Below the pieces are notes generated by a model. That model was not told the DNA's origin. It worked only from the letters and a program-made list of their open reading frames with translations, and did not search any database. From Nitrospira sp. (GTDB lineage: Bacteria; Nitrospirota; Nitrospiria; Nitrospirales; Nitrospiraceae), in NCBI GenBank assembly GCA_024331125.1, contig JANDJI010000001.1:590001-654000 (forward strand): 64,000 nucleotides of DNA. Direction: 5' to 3'. Below are positions 18,124 to 29,654 of this stretch, piece after piece; within the stretch, counting starts at the first letter, position 1; each line of letters opens with the position of its first letter. The position numbers and the translations under genes are program-made.

Positions 18124-18600
18124 TTACTGATGCCCGACGTCCCCATGACATCGAAGACAGGGCAAGTCTTCCCGACCGACACCGGTCACGGTCATTGCCT
18201 GCACGATGGCTGCATGACATTTCAGACAAGCCCGTTCAGTCAATTGGTGCATGGGCGGTGTAATTTGGATTTCATCGGGGAAATAGCCGGTCGTAAAGGC
18301 GTAGGCGTGCAGAAAGCCGTACTTCGCCTTGGCGACGTATTTTTCAACGGGGCCGTCCGGCGTATGACAATCGTTGCACACGGCCACCGACCGATGACTG
18401 CCCTTCACCCAACCGGCGTATTGCTCACGCATCACGTGACAGTTCACGCAGGCTTCCGGCTTGTCGGTCAAATACGACCCGCCGCGGGCATAGACGAACG
18501 TATAGACGCCGATACCGGTGAATACGCCGAGCGTGAGGACCACTGCCCAGGGCAACAGCGGCAACGATGGCCTCCGAGCCGGCCACCCGTTACGGATCAC
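18124..18600 (-). CDS. nrfH: Cytochrome c nitrite reductase small subunit, tetraheme quinol dehydrogenase
   Basis: 158 aa. It starts at GTG 18600, which overlaps the phosphoketolase stop by 4 bp (GTGA) and has a GGAGG ribosome site 7 nt upstream. One N-terminal transmembrane helix (about 14-36) anchors a NapC/NirT-type domain with four hemes: CVNCH 51-55, CNDCH 75-79, CLKCH 125-129, CLRCH 148-152. The CVNCHVM arrangement supplies the methionine typical of NrfH heme 1. It takes electrons from membrane quinol and passes them to NrfA. Confidence 0.93.
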   Translation of the reverse strand: MIRNGWPARRPSLPLLPWAVVLTLGVFTGIGVYTFVYARGGSYLTDKPEACVNCHVMREQYAGWVKGSHRSVAVCNDCHTPDGPVEKYVAKAKYGFLHAYAFTTGYFPDEIQITPPMHQLTERACLKCHAAIVQAMTVTGVGREDLPCLRCHGDVGHQ

Positions 18601-21080
18601 ACCACGACCTCCGGGAGAATGACACCGTGCGGACTGCGTGTGCCGTCGAGCGCCTGCCGTTCCTCGGCGCTCAACAGGTCCGCCTCGGAGAGTTGCAAAA
18701 GCCGCGCAACCTCGCGAATGCAATGGGCCCAGCTTGAACGGTTGACGAACAACATGCCCGGCGTGCTAAGCGTGCCACCGTGATTGATGTAGCCCAATCC
18801 CACTGTTGCAGGGCCCGTGTGCAGGGGACCAAGAACGCCGAGGATCGTTTCCGGTCTGGTATGGGTCACAAAGAGCCGAGCCGGCACATCGGTCGGGAAG
18901 AGACGGGCCATCACTTCCGCCGAGGCACCATATGCCCGTTCGTGCTCGGAGCGAGGCGCCCGGAATCGTCCCGGCTCGAGCACATAGACGACGGTATGAG
19001 GGATCATTCCTTCCGCCAACCGGCGGGACGCCTGGAGCACCTCCATCAACTGGTATGAACCGATGGCGGCCAGGATGATGCGCGCCCGCTCATGCTGATA
19101 GCCGGTCCAATCCAGCCGTAGGCCCCCGTCCTTGACCAACGTTCGCGCTTCGCTTGGCGTGAACAGATCAGGGATGACGTCCGCCTTGGGCACGACCAAC
19201 GTCCAGATCTGGCCGTGCGTCTTGTAGAGCCGCTCCATGACGGCGGCCGCGCCGTTGAAATCAGGAGGAAACAGGACCCGGGACACGTGCGACGGTTCGC
19301 CGAGCATCGCTTCCGCCATACTGGGATCTTGATGCGACTGTTCGTTCTTGCCGTTCTCCCACGTATGGGAGGTCAAAATCAGCGGCATGGAGAGCCACCG
19401 TTGCGGGCGGCCCGCTTCCAGACAGTGGTTGGCGAAGATGATCTCCTGCCGCACCGCGCCATGCATCTTGCTCCCGAAAGCCTCGTAGGTATGTACCAGA
19501 TTGATGCCGCCCTTGTTGGCCAGTGCGGCGGACACCACCGCCTCTTCGTTCAGCGCGGTGATAACCGCCCCGTCCACGGATTCCGGCACCGCCGGCTCCG
19601 GATCCGTGACGCGAAACTTGAGCCGCGCCAACGTCGAAACCAGTCGGTTCGACAACATTTCGTCAGGGTTGCCGACACGCGGGCGCAGGCGGGGATTGGC
19701 ATCCAAAATGGCGACGAACGTGCGATCGATCGCCGTCATCGGAGAGGCCGTGGCCCAGTCTTCCAAGTTGCGTCGCGCGTCCTCGGAGACCTGCCGGAAC
19801 GGCGGCTCCGGGATGGCAGGCTCCGGCACGTCACGGTGAGCCAACACGTGATCCCGTTCGCGCGCGCGGCCGGATGCCTCGTGTCGTTGAAAATGCGGGA
19901 TCGCCTCGACCAGTTCGTTCGACGACACCCAGAGACGTCTCGCCCCTTCGTTGAACAGATCCGCTGCGCGGTTCTCGACGCGCGGATTGGCCATCAAAGG
20001 GAGATTGTGAGCCAAGTTGGTCCCCTCGCCGGGGAAACCGGCGCCTTTCGGCGCAATGGCGATTCCATAGGGGAGTGGAACAGGGTACCGGCCTTTCCCT
20101 TCCTTGACCGATTCGGCGGCGGCTTCGAGCCGATGTTCCATCTCGATGATCGCCCACAGAAAGGCGGCGGGATCGCGGCCGTCGAAGATGATCGGATCGA
20201 ATCCGTTTAATCTGAGATGCTCGCTGAACCAAGCCGCTCCCCCCTGCTGCGACATCGTCGTCCGCTGATCGATCCGCCGGCCGTTCTTGATCATGATCGG
20301 TGTCACCAAGCCGCAATCCTCGACCCGCCACCAGCGAGGGGCCCAATCACTGCCTCGCTGTTCTTCAAAGGCTCCATCGGAGAGAAACGCCACCAGCCGC
20401 TCGCCGGGTAGCGGCATGTGGACATACTGCAACTCGGCGAACCCCAGATAGCCTCCTTCCGACAGCCCGCCGGCCGTATGGACGTTGACATGGCTTCCCA
20501 AGGGCGAATCCTGCCTCCCATCGTCGCGCAGTCGATACGAGTAAAAGTCGCGCACGTACCGGCTCAGCCCTTCGTCCGTGACGGAATACCGTGCCGCATG
20601 GGCCTCTGTCATGTTGCCGACGAGCAGATTCAACGAGTCGATCGCGGCGACACAGTGTCCTTGTCCCATCAGCCATCCGCGCGTGTGGCCGGTGACCACG
20701 TTGGCGGCAAGATAGCCGGCATAGGCCGGCACCATGTTCAGCGCGCCGCCGGTGTGGCCTTCAGGACGGACCTTGAAGTCCTCGGTATCGAGCGGCCTTC
20801 CGTCGAGATAGACATTTCGAGCATACGTCTGATGAACGACCAACCACAGACCGGCACTGGTCAGCCGATCAAGCGCCATCAGGAGATCATAGAACGCGAC
20901 CGCATCTCCCGTCGTGCCGCGACTTGCCAGGCGGCGCGCCAACTCATGGACACGGACCTGCGTCTCATCACTGTGCTGGATGACTCCATAGCCCTCGGCC
21001 CAACGGGCGAACGACGGGTCATCGTTACGACATTGCGCGGCGCGCTCCGTCTCAGACTGTGCGGCTTTCATTTCCTTCAC
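18597..21080 (-). CDS. Divergent phosphoketolase-family (TPP-dependent) enzyme
   Basis: 827 aa from GTG 21080, which has a GGAGG ribosome site and overlaps the ackA stop by GTGA. Homology to Xfp runs along the whole length: EGHTGGALNMVPAYAGYL, a degenerate TPP/metal motif SDGAFEEQRGSDWAP, HTWENGKNEQSHQDPSM (compare [17 protein letters not shown] in the canonical copy at 42757) and the C-terminal GYINHGGTLSTPGM. It clearly differs from the canonical phosphoketolase in this window. Coupling to acetate kinase supports cleavage of a sugar phosphate to acetyl phosphate, but substrate and even reaction need testing; some relatives carry misleading names such as xylulose 5-phosphate 3-epimerase. Confidence 0.85.
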   Translation of the reverse strand: MKEMKAAQSETERAAQCRNDDPSFARWAEGYGVIQHSDETQVRVHELARRLASRGTTGDAVAFYDLLMALDRLTSAGLWLVVHQTYARNVYLDGRPLDTEDFKVRPEGHTGGALNMVPAYAGYLAANVVTGHTRGWLMGQGHCVAAIDSLNLLVGNMTEAHAARYSVTDEGLSRYVRDFYSYRLRDDGRQDSPLGSHVNVHTAGGLSEGGYLGFAELQYVHMPLPGERLVAFLSDGAFEEQRGSDWAPRWWRVEDCGLVTPIMIKNGRRIDQRTTMSQQGGAAWFSEHLRLNGFDPIIFDGRDPAAFLWAIIEMEHRLEAAAESVKEGKGRYPVPLPYGIAIAPKGAGFPGEGTNLAHNLPLMANPRVENRAADLFNEGARRLWVSSNELVEAIPHFQRHEASGRARERDHVLAHRDVPEPAIPEPPFRQVSEDARRNLEDWATASPMTAIDRTFVAILDANPRLRPRVGNPDEMLSNRLVSTLARLKFRVTDPEPAVPESVDGAVITALNEEAVVSAALANKGGINLVHTYEAFGSKMHGAVRQEIIFANHCLEAGRPQRWLSMPLILTSHTWENGKNEQSHQDPSMAEAMLGEPSHVSRVLFPPDFNGAAAVMERLYKTHGQIWTLVVPKADVIPDLFTPSEARTLVKDGGLRLDWTGYQHERARIILAAIGSYQLMEVLQASRRLAEGMIPHTVVYVLEPGRFRAPRSEHERAYGASAEVMARLFPTDVPARLFVTHTRPETILGVLGPLHTGPATVGLGYINHGGTLSTPGMLFVNRSSWAHCIREVARLLQLSEADLLSAEERQALDGTRSPHGVILPEVVV

Positions 21081-22333
21081 GGTTGTCCTCCTTTCCAGTG
21101 TTGCAGACAGCGCAGGGCTTCCCGCGCAATCCAAGTTTCTTCGTCAACGGCCGTGACGTAGGCTGGCAACGTCGCCTCATCCGGGCTGATACAGACGGCG
21201 GAGCCGGCCTGGAGTGTGACCGCGGCGCTGTTTTTTTGTTCGTCAAGCCGGAGGCCGCACCAGTCCATCCCTCCGCAGATTCGAGCGCGGATCAGCGGCG
21301 ATCGCTCGCCGATCCCTCCGCTGAACAGAACGGCGTCGGCGCCTCCCAGCACCGCCAAATAGGCGCCGAGATATTTGCGGACCCGGTAGCAGAAGACGGC
21401 GACCGCCAGTTCGGCGCGCTGATCGCCCAGCTCCCTGGCGTTTAAGATCTCCCGCATGTCCGACCACCGGCCGGACAAACCCAACAGCCCGGACCGTTCA
21501 TTCAACAGGCGATCGATCTGCTCCACCGTGAGCTCCGTATGGCGTGCCAGGTACCCCACCAGCCCCGTGTCGCAGTCGCCGGCTCTGGTTCCCATCACCA
21601 ATCCTTCCATCGGGGTAAATCCCATGGACGTATCGATCGAACACCCGTCTCGGATAGCCGTCGCCGAACACCCGCTCCCCAGGTGCACCGTGATCAGCCT
21701 GGTTCCCTCGAGCGACCGTCCCACGGTCTCGGCGTAGGCGGCGGCGGACGAGGCATGTGCGATGCCGTGGAACCCATAGCGCCGCACACCATATTTCGTC
21801 GCCCATTCCTCCGGAATCGCGTACGTCGCCGCCTGGTCCGGAATCGTCCGATGAAAGGCGGTGTCGAAGACCGCGACCATCGGCACGTCCGTCCCGGAGA
21901 CGGCGCGAGCCGCTTCGTGCGCCGCGTTGATCGTCGCGAGGCACGCCCCGTTGTGCAGCGGTGCCAAGTCCGTCACGAGCGCGATTTTTTTTAAGACTGT
22001 CTCGTCAATCACGACCGATTCTCGAAACCACGCCCCGCCGTGCACGACACGGTGTCCCATGGCATCCACCGATTGCGGACCCAGCGATTCGAAGATCCAC
22101 TCGACAGCACGCCGATGATCGGAGACATCCCGTTTGCGAATCGGTTCTCGGGTTCCGTCACCGGTCATCATCAGGGTCGCCGCGCCGCCGATCCGCTCGA
22201 CCATCCCGCGGAACAGGGGAATTCCTTTGCCTGCTGCACCTGGCTGACCACTCGCCCCCCTCTTTTCGGCCGGATACCGGATCAACAGAAACTTAAGCGA
22301 CGAGCTTCCGCTGTTGAACACCAGGATGTTCAT
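21077..22333 (-). CDS. ackA: Acetate kinase
   Basis: 418 aa from ATG 22333. The ASKHA-fold signatures are intact: N-terminal VFNSGSSSLK, GHRVVHGG, YGFHGIAHAS, HLGSGCSATA, DTSMGFTPMEG and the C-terminal GGIGERSPLIRARIC. It interconverts acetyl phosphate + ADP and acetate + ATP in the cytoplasm. Its stop overlaps the GTG of the divergent phosphoketolase by 4 bp, so the acetyl-phosphate maker and user are co-translated. The gap to atpG upstream is only 93 bp, so readthrough from the ATPase operon is possible. Confidence 0.97.
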   Translation of the reverse strand: MNILVFNSGSSSLKFLLIRYPAEKRGASGQPGAAGKGIPLFRGMVERIGGAATLMMTGDGTREPIRKRDVSDHRRAVEWIFESLGPQSVDAMGHRVVHGGAWFRESVVIDETVLKKIALVTDLAPLHNGACLATINAAHEAARAVSGTDVPMVAVFDTAFHRTIPDQAATYAIPEEWATKYGVRRYGFHGIAHASSAAAYAETVGRSLEGTRLITVHLGSGCSATAIRDGCSIDTSMGFTPMEGLVMGTRAGDCDTGLVGYLARHTELTVEQIDRLLNERSGLLGLSGRWSDMREILNARELGDQRAELAVAVFCYRVRKYLGAYLAVLGGADAVLFSGGIGERSPLIRARICGGMDWCGLRLDEQKNSAAVTLQAGSAVCISPDEATLPAYVTAVDEETWIAREALRCLQHWKGGQP

Positions 22334-22426
22334 GCCAGCACCCTCATCTTTTGCAACCGCGCATGACCCCGTAGTCTTCCCCCCCTCGTCAACTCTGCTC
22401 GTCGATTCTGGGGAACAACGTTTCCC

Positions 22427-23332
22427 TCATGCGCCCGCACCGGCTTGCGCCGAGCCGGCCCCGTTCTCCCCCACAACCTCGGCGCTCAGCATGATGACGG
22501 CGATTTCCTGCGTGATCTCTTCTTGCCGAAGCACGAAGTACTTCCGTGTCAGCTCTCCGGTCTCCTTCTCCAATCGCTGGAGCGCCTGGTCCATGTGTTG
22601 AAACCGCCTGCGATTTTCCGCCATGAGCGAGGTATAGAACATCTCGTGCAGCACCGCAAAGAGATATTGATCGAGCAACTTGGTTGCTATCTCGATCGGC
22701 GGCATGGTGAGGAGAGGGGGGTGAGCAGACAGGGTCCGAAGCCGGCCGAATTCGCGAAAGGGACGCCGGACGATGACGGCACGGCCATTGTTGGCGTTTC
22801 CGTCGTCGTTTCCGTGCGAGAGCACGACCAAATCGAGTCGCGTCCCGGCAGGACGACGGCGTTGCAACTCGTGCAGCGCCTCCACCACGTGAACCAAAAC
22901 CGACGGCACCTCCTCCGTCACACTGGGGCCGGCTAACGCCACATCCGGTTTGAGGCTGCCGATCTTCATGGCCAGCTTATGGCCGACCGTCACGATCAAC
23001 GGGAGCGGATCGCCCTTCCCCGTCGTTTCCTTCGCTCGACACCGATCGAATTCGGCGAGCAAGGATTCGTTGAAGTCCCCGCAAAACCCCCGTTCTGATC
23101 CGATCAAGAGAAAAACCGGGAAGGCCCCCTCCATCGACGGAAGCAGCGCAGGATGGAAACGGAAGAAATCCGCGGCGGCTTCTTCGATGCCGCCGACGAC
23201 CCGCTGCTGTGCCGAAAGGAAGCGGCCCAGTTTATGGACCTCCATCAGCGCCAGGTTTTTCATGGCATTGAGAATTCCCTTGATGTCGCTTAAGGCTTGA
23301 ATCCGCCCGGAGAGCTCGTGGCGTTTGCTCAT
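22427..23332 (-). CDS. atpG: N-type F1Fo ATPase gamma subunit
   Basis: 301 aa from ATG 23332, overlapping the alpha stop by ATGA. The N-terminal [25 protein letters not shown] coiled coil and the middle segment [16 protein letters not shown] match F-type gamma; the C-terminal helix ([17 protein letters not shown]...) forms the rotor shaft. Sequence and gene order point to the alternative N-ATPase rather than the housekeeping enzyme. A weak hairpin follows the stop, with ackA 93 bp beyond. Confidence 0.92.
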   Translation of the reverse strand: MSKRHELSGRIQALSDIKGILNAMKNLALMEVHKLGRFLSAQQRVVGGIEEAAADFFRFHPALLPSMEGAFPVFLLIGSERGFCGDFNESLLAEFDRCRAKETTGKGDPLPLIVTVGHKLAMKIGSLKPDVALAGPSVTEEVPSVLVHVVEALHELQRRRPAGTRLDLVVLSHGNDDGNANNGRAVIVRRPFREFGRLRTLSAHPPLLTMPPIEIATKLLDQYLFAVLHEMFYTSLMAENRRRFQHMDQALQRLEKETGELTRKYFVLRQEEITQEIAVIMLSAEVVGENGAGSAQAGAGA

Positions 23333-24822
23333 GATGATGCGGCCTCTCGACCGATCCAGCTCTTGACGGCCTCTGCCCATCGTTCGTTCGAGTCTTCAAG
23401 CGTGAGGCCGCTTTCGCTCGCAGCAGTCATCAGCCGGTCGAACACTCCTTTCACCTCCGGAATCGGCACGCGATCAAAGTGTCCGCGGTTGAACGCCGCC
23501 AGCCAAGCCATGTGCGCCTCGATAGGAAGGGGAGCCAAGCGTGGCTGTTTCAAGATCTCGCGCAGAATGCGGCCTCGGTTGATCTTGGCTTCGATCGAGG
23601 CTTCAAGCTTGGCGCCGAATCGCGTAAACACCTCCAGTTCGAGAAACTGGAGGTAGTCCAGCTTCATTCGCCCCGCCTGTTCTTTGATGCGAGGGTGCTG
23701 GCCCTTCCCGCCGATTCGCGAGACGGATCGCGTCACGTCGATGGCGGGCAGGATCCCGCCGGCGAAGAGGTTCGCGTCCAAATAGACTTGGCCGTCGGTG
23801 ATCGAGATCAGATTCGTCGGGATGTACGAGGCAATCTCGCCCTGCGCGGTCTCGACGATCGGCAACGCCGTCATGCTGCCGCCCCCGGAGGAGGCGGCCA
23901 GACAGGTCGACCGTTCCAGCAGGCGCGAATGGAGATAAAAGATATCGGCCGGATAGGCCTCACGTCCCGGCGGGCGGCGCAGGAGAAGCGACAGCTCTCG
24001 GTAGGCCTGTGCGTGGGTGGTCAGGTCGTCGAAGACCACCAACGTGTCCTTCCCCTGCCACATCCAAGCCTCGGCCAGGGCGCAGCCGGCGAACGGGGCC
24101 AGATACTTGAGACCGGGCAACGCCGTGGCGTCGGCGACGACGACCGTCGTGTGGGCCATCGCGTCATGGGCACGGAGCGTCTCGATGACCTGCACCGCCG
24201 TCGATCGTTTCTGGCCGATCAACACATACACGCAGAGCACGTTTTTCCCCCGCTGATGGATCACCGTGTCCAACGCGAGCGATGTTTTCCCCACGCCGTT
24301 GTCGCCGATGATGAGTTGCCGTTGCCCCTTCCCGATCGGAATCAACGTGTCCACCACCTTGTTGCCTGTATAGAGGGGCTTATGCACAAAATCCCGCGCG
24401 ATGATCGGCGGAGCGGGAGTGAAGAGGGGCCGGCGCCCCATCGATTGGAGAATCGGTTGTCCGTCCAGCGGGCGTCCGAGCGGATCGACCACTCGCCCGA
24501 GCCATGCGTCTCCAACGGGAATGCTGAGCGGCCGGCCAAGTCGATAGGCGGTGGTCTCCGACGTCAGGTTGTCCGCCCGTTCCAATAAGATCGCGCCCAC
24601 AAGCTGTCGCCCCAAGTGAAATGTCAGTGCCAGACTCCCACCATCGAACACCAGCAGTTCGTCCATCGCGACGGAAGGAAGCCCGTCCACCCAGACGATC
24701 CCATCCCCGACCGAGCGCACGACGCCACGCTCCGCCACGCGCAGAGCGAATCGGTACTGCTCCAGCCAGGCGGCCTGCCGAGCGATCGGCGAGGCGGCTT
24801 CAGAACGTAGCGTCGGCTGCAT
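23329..24822 (-). CDS. atpA: N-type F1Fo ATPase alpha subunit
   Basis: 497 aa from ATG 24822 (an in-frame TTG at 24837 is an alternative). Walker A GDNGVGKT at 173-180 and the alpha-type [18 protein letters not shown] signature are present. Non-catalytic nucleotide-binding subunit of F1. The start lies 23 bp inside the end of the b-subunit gene and the stop overlaps gamma by 4 bp, showing tight coupling. Confidence 0.95.
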   Translation of the reverse strand: MQPTLRSEAASPIARQAAWLEQYRFALRVAERGVVRSVGDGIVWVDGLPSVAMDELLVFDGGSLALTFHLGRQLVGAILLERADNLTSETTAYRLGRPLSIPVGDAWLGRVVDPLGRPLDGQPILQSMGRRPLFTPAPPIIARDFVHKPLYTGNKVVDTLIPIGKGQRQLIIGDNGVGKTSLALDTVIHQRGKNVLCVYVLIGQKRSTAVQVIETLRAHDAMAHTTVVVADATALPGLKYLAPFAGCALAEAWMWQGKDTLVVFDDLTTHAQAYRELSLLLRRPPGREAYPADIFYLHSRLLERSTCLAASSGGGSMTALPIVETAQGEIASYIPTNLISITDGQVYLDANLFAGGILPAIDVTRSVSRIGGKGQHPRIKEQAGRMKLDYLQFLELEVFTRFGAKLEASIEAKINRGRILREILKQPRLAPLPIEAHMAWLAAFNRGHFDRVPIPEVKGVFDRLMTAASESGLTLEDSNERWAEAVKSWIGREAASS

Positions 24823-25558
24823 GGGCTGACTCGGCAAATCCCTTCAGTTCTTCCCGAAGATTGGCTGCGAACACCCACGGACCCAAACTCACCTGCACCC
24901 CCGCGAGCAGCGAAACATCCTCCGTCCATAGACAGGTCACCGTTCGCCCCGCCAGCTCTCCCAACGCGGCCGACAAGGCTTCCCGCTGAGACTCATCCAA
25001 TTGATGGGCGGAGGACACGGAGGCGACCACGTCTCCGTTCCGGCAAATGGCACGGATTGCGTGACGTCGCTCCTCCGGCAAGGCCCGCAGCTCTTCGACG
25101 GCCAGGGCGGCCAGTTGCCTCGTCAGGTTTGACTGAGCCAATCGTTCCAACAGGCGCGCGGCAAACCGAGCCCCCAGCGCCAGCCCCGCCTCTTCCGTCA
25201 GGCGCTGGAGTTCTTGGCGTCGCCGTTCCTCCAACGTCTTGGCTTTTTCCCGTTCCTGTGCCACTGAACGGTGTACCTCTTCCATCAGGCGCGTCCGTTC
25301 ACCATTGATCTCTTCGATGAGGCGAGATCGGGCTTCCTGTTTTTCCTGCTCCCATTCGGCCAAACGCCCCTCATACCGTTGTTTGAGCGTTTCTCCTTCG
25401 GCTCGCAACCGTTCCGCCTCGGTTCGTAATCGCTCCATGGCCGCCCGGCGGTCGGCGATGACCGTGAAGACCGGTTTGTACAAAAACCGCTTGAGCAGCC
25501 AGACGAGGACCAGGAAGTTCAACACCTGAAGGCCGAACGTCGACCAATCAAGCTCCAT
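24800..25558 (-). CDS. atpF: N-type ATPase stator subunit b with delta-like C-terminal part
   Basis: 252 aa from ATG 25558 with AGGAG 7 nt upstream. One N-terminal helix (about 8-26, [20 protein letters not shown]) is followed by a long charged coiled coil (about 30-130) and a C-terminal domain (about 140-250) resembling the delta/OSCP end ([18 protein letters not shown]). No separate delta gene exists in this operon, as usual for N-ATPases, where the extended b subunit does both jobs. It forms the peripheral stalk between Fo and F1. Confidence 0.88.
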   Translation of the reverse strand: MELDWSTFGLQVLNFLVLVWLLKRFLYKPVFTVIADRRAAMERLRTEAERLRAEGETLKQRYEGRLAEWEQEKQEARSRLIEEINGERTRLMEEVHRSVAQEREKAKTLEERRRQELQRLTEEAGLALGARFAARLLERLAQSNLTRQLAALAVEELRALPEERRHAIRAICRNGDVVASVSSAHQLDESQREALSAALGELAGRTVTCLWTEDVSLLAGVQVSLGPWVFAANLREELKGFAESAHAADATF

Positions 25559-25677
25559 GAGCGTCTCCTCTTGAATGTCTCCGCCCGCCAAGGAATGGAA
25601 TCCGTCCGGGGCTCATTCAGCCGCTTGTCGCTCCTTGCAGCCGCTTGCCATTCCTTGCCGGCCGTCGTTGCCGTGTC

Positions 25678-25944
25678 TTATTTCAACAGATATTCCAGCA
25701 GCGGATTGCGGAACAGGATGATCAACACCACGACCAAACAATAAATCGCCAACGACTCGATCATCGCCAGGCCGATGAGCAGGGTCCTCAGGATGGACCG
25801 TTCGGCCTCCGGCTGCCGCGCGATGGCCTCGAGCGCCTGGCTGATCGCCCGTCCCATCGCCACGGCCGGCAACATCGTCCCCAGCGCAATGGCCAGGGCG
25901 GCGACCACGGTGGAGCCGAGAGTGAAGAGTGTCAGATCTTGCAT
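25678..25944 (-). CDS. atpE: N-type ATPase c subunit (rotor ring proteolipid)
   Basis: 88 aa, ATG 25944 with a GGAGG site. Two helices flank the conserved loop ARQPEA. The ion-carrying glutamate is E63, followed by S64 (IESLAIY), the ES pair seen in Na+-binding rings. The helix-1 position that is glutamine in Na+ rings such as Ilyobacter (GVGQGYAAG) is methionine M30 here (AVAMGRAIS), and the residue after ES is leucine. The Na+ ligand set is thus only partial, so Na+ or H+ specificity is open. Confidence 0.93.
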   Translation of the reverse strand: MQDLTLFTLGSTVVAALAIALGTMLPAVAMGRAISQALEAIARQPEAERSILRTLLIGLAMIESLAIYCLVVVLIILFRNPLLEYLLK

Positions 25945-25946
25945 GG

Positions 25947-26630
25947 TCAGGCAGCCTCCTTTTGCTGCGATTGTCTCCTGTGCTCTTGAGTCTGAATGGC
26001 GCTCCCGATGTAGATCAGCGCCAGCATGCCGAAGATGAACGCTTGGAGCAGCCCCTCGATGATGTGAAGCGCCAGCAAAGGAATCGGCACCAAGAAGCCG
26101 GCGACGACGAGCACCAGCACCAACGCCATCTCCAGGCTCATGACGTTGCCGAACAGGCGCATGGCCAAGGCGACGGTGCGCGTGAACTCGCTGATCAAAT
26201 GAAACGGCAACATCACCGGCGTCGGACGCAGGTAATGGCGCAGATAGCCCTTGAGCCCTTCAATCCGGACCCCGAACCAAGGCACGGACAGGAACACGAG
26301 CATGGCCAGCGCGGCGGTCGCGGAGAGGTCGGCTGTCGGGGAATGGAGCCCCGGCACGATCCCGGCCAGATTGGCGACAGCCAGAAAGATCCATAGTGTG
26401 GCGATGAGCGGAAACACCCGATCCGCATGAACCGGTATCACCGACCGGACCGTGCGATCGATGGCGCCGATGATCCCTTCGACGGCCACTTGCAACAATC
26501 CCGGCTCCTGATTGAGGCGACGAGAAAGAAACCAGGCAAACCCCACCAGGGCGGCCATGATGAGCCACGTCATCGTCACGGTTTCCGTGAGGCGGAACGG
26601 CCCGATTTCGATGATCGTTTTAATCGGCAT
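25947..26630 (-). CDS. atpB: N-type ATPase subunit a
   Basis: 227 aa, about five to six helices. The essential stator arginine is R158 in [12 protein letters not shown], opposite the c ring. It forms the ion half-channels of Fo in the membrane. The gap to c is 2 bp and the gap to the upstream atpQ is 16 bp, so no gene fits between Q and a. Confidence 0.94.
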   Translation of the reverse strand: MPIKTIIEIGPFRLTETVTMTWLIMAALVGFAWFLSRRLNQEPGLLQVAVEGIIGAIDRTVRSVIPVHADRVFPLIATLWIFLAVANLAGIVPGLHSPTADLSATAALAMLVFLSVPWFGVRIEGLKGYLRHYLRPTPVMLPFHLISEFTRTVALAMRLFGNVMSLEMALVLVLVVAGFLVPIPLLALHIIEGLLQAFIFGMLALIYIGSAIQTQEHRRQSQQKEAA

Positions 26631-26646
26631 CGCGCTCTTCTCTTTT

Positions 26647-26925
26647 CTATTCTTTCACCAGCAACAGATAGACGTTGACGGCGCCGACCCCGACGCCGAG
26701 CAGGATCAGACTGATGGTCCAGCGGATGGAGTATCCCTCGACCATCCCGTCGATCCAGCGGCCGATGTAGGCGCCGGCCACAATCGGCACGGCGAACAGC
26801 AGCCCGACGGTCCCCAGGTACACGGTCTGGGCCAGCAGCGTCCGCTTGCTGCGCTCGGCGTCGCGGAGACGTTCGACGTCCCGCTCGACTTCGTGTTTCA
26901 GCCGCTCCTCGTCCTTCACCGTCAT
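26647..26925 (-). CDS. atpQ: N-ATPase accessory subunit AtpQ (AtpI-like)
   Basis: 92 aa from ATG 26925, overlapping the epsilon stop by ATGA. A charged cytoplasmic N-terminus (about 30 residues) is followed by two transmembrane helices (about 31-51 and 64-90) with GAYIGRWID between them, as in AtpQ/AtpI-type proteins proposed to help c-ring assembly or Mg/Ca handling. The three-helix AtpR that normally follows AtpQ in N-ATPase operons is missing. Confidence 0.82.
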   Translation of the reverse strand: MTVKDEERLKHEVERDVERLRDAERSKRTLLAQTVYLGTVGLLFAVPIVAGAYIGRWIDGMVEGYSIRWTISLILLGVGVGAVNVYLLLVKE

Positions 26926-27337
26926 GCCCCCGGGATCCCGCTCTTCCGACGCCCCAGTTGCCATAACCGTCTGAGCAGTTCCTCTTGAAGCCGATGGACA
27001 CTGTCTTTGATGCCCCGCAGCTCGACCTCTTCGACGCGCAGGCGCTCGTCCAAGTCGCGGGAGATTCGTTCGTAGTCATCGTCGCGGAGAAACCGCCTCG
27101 TGCAGATCATCACGTCGTCGCCCGTGGCGTACAGCACGGCCTCGGGGAGCGCCAGATATTCCCACGGCCGATCGACCTGCCGAAACCGAGCGAGGCCGAA
27201 CTCCAACACCGTCAACAACCGCTCATGTCCCGCCAGAATACCGAACGACCCGGACGAATCCCGGCCGACGAAGCTGACCACTTCCTCGATCCGCTCCATC
27301 CGCACGGCATCCTGCACATGAAGCGTGAAGGTCCTCA

Positions 27338-27338
<1 letters not shown>
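26922..27338 (-). CDS. atpC: N-type ATPase epsilon subunit
   Basis: 138 aa. ATG 27338 shares one base with the beta stop (TGATG); a GTG one codon earlier gives a GTGA overlap. The N-terminal beta-sandwich (FTLHVQD..., GSFGILAGHERLLTVLEFGLARF) is the F-type epsilon fold. The C-terminal helices (DDYERISRDLDERLR...) are present. It is a central-stalk and regulatory subunit. Confidence 0.92.
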
Positions 27339-29066
<1,728 letters not shown>

Positions 29067-29426
29067 CTAATTTGTGTGCTCCCTGGTTTTTGTTCGCTTC
29101 CGCTTCGGTTTCTCCTGTTCCTCCTCGACGTCGATCACGGCTCCGGTTTCGGCGTCAATGTGGACCTCCATGATTTTATTCTCGGCCGTCACGATTTCGA
29201 CTTCCCATATCACCTTGTCATGTTTCCATTCCAACTCGGCTTCAATGATCTTGCCCGCAAGTTTCTCGGACGCCGTTTTGATCGCCTCATCGATTGAGAT
29301 CTTGGCCGCGCCCGCCATCTCAATCTTCTTCTTTTCCGCGCCGTATGCGGCGTCGGCCCCCACGACCAATGCCACGGCCAATGCCAATCCCGTCACGAGA
29401 TATCCTTTGCGCCTGATTGATCGCAT
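29067..29426 (-). CDS. Exported PepSY-domain protein
   Basis: 119 aa, ATG 29426 with a GGAGG ribosome site. A signal peptide (hydrophobic GLALAVALVVGA, cleavage after about AYGA) is followed by one PepSY domain (ISIDEAIKTASEKLAGKIIEAELE... VEIVTAENKIMEVHIDAETGAVI) and a lysine-rich tail. PepSY proteins are periplasmic and often inhibit peptidases or act as redox/metal partners. It is upstream of the ATPase operon, on the same strand, 349 bp away. Confidence 0.85.
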   Translation of the reverse strand: MRSIRRKGYLVTGLALAVALVVGADAAYGAEKKKIEMAGAAKISIDEAIKTASEKLAGKIIEAELEWKHDKVIWEVEIVTAENKIMEVHIDAETGAVIDVEEEQEKPKRKRTKTREHTN

Positions 29427-29654
29427 CGCTCCCTCCTTCTGTTAACACCGCCGAATGATCGTTCGGCGATCTTCGCGCCGCCGTCTTCCATCTGATTCCA
29501 GGAAGCACGCAAACCGCGTGCCTCGATGACGCCGCTCGATCCATCCGGGCCAGAATACGATCCACTTTCTCGCCCCCGTCGCAAAATTTGTGTGCGTGCG
29601 CGGCCATCCGAAATGGATCGCTCCGGCCGTCGTCGCCCTTGTGTATTTCCCGCT

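Noticed and set aside
16761-18263. 500-codon plus-strand open frame opposite nrfA
   Set aside because: The minus strand encodes five heme motifs and all NrfA residues; the opposite frame has no recognisable protein.
22408-22428. Small hairpin (GGGAA/TTCCC) after atpG as a terminator separating the ATPase and ackA operons
   Set aside because: Stem of only 5-6 bp and no T run, so not enough to call a terminator.
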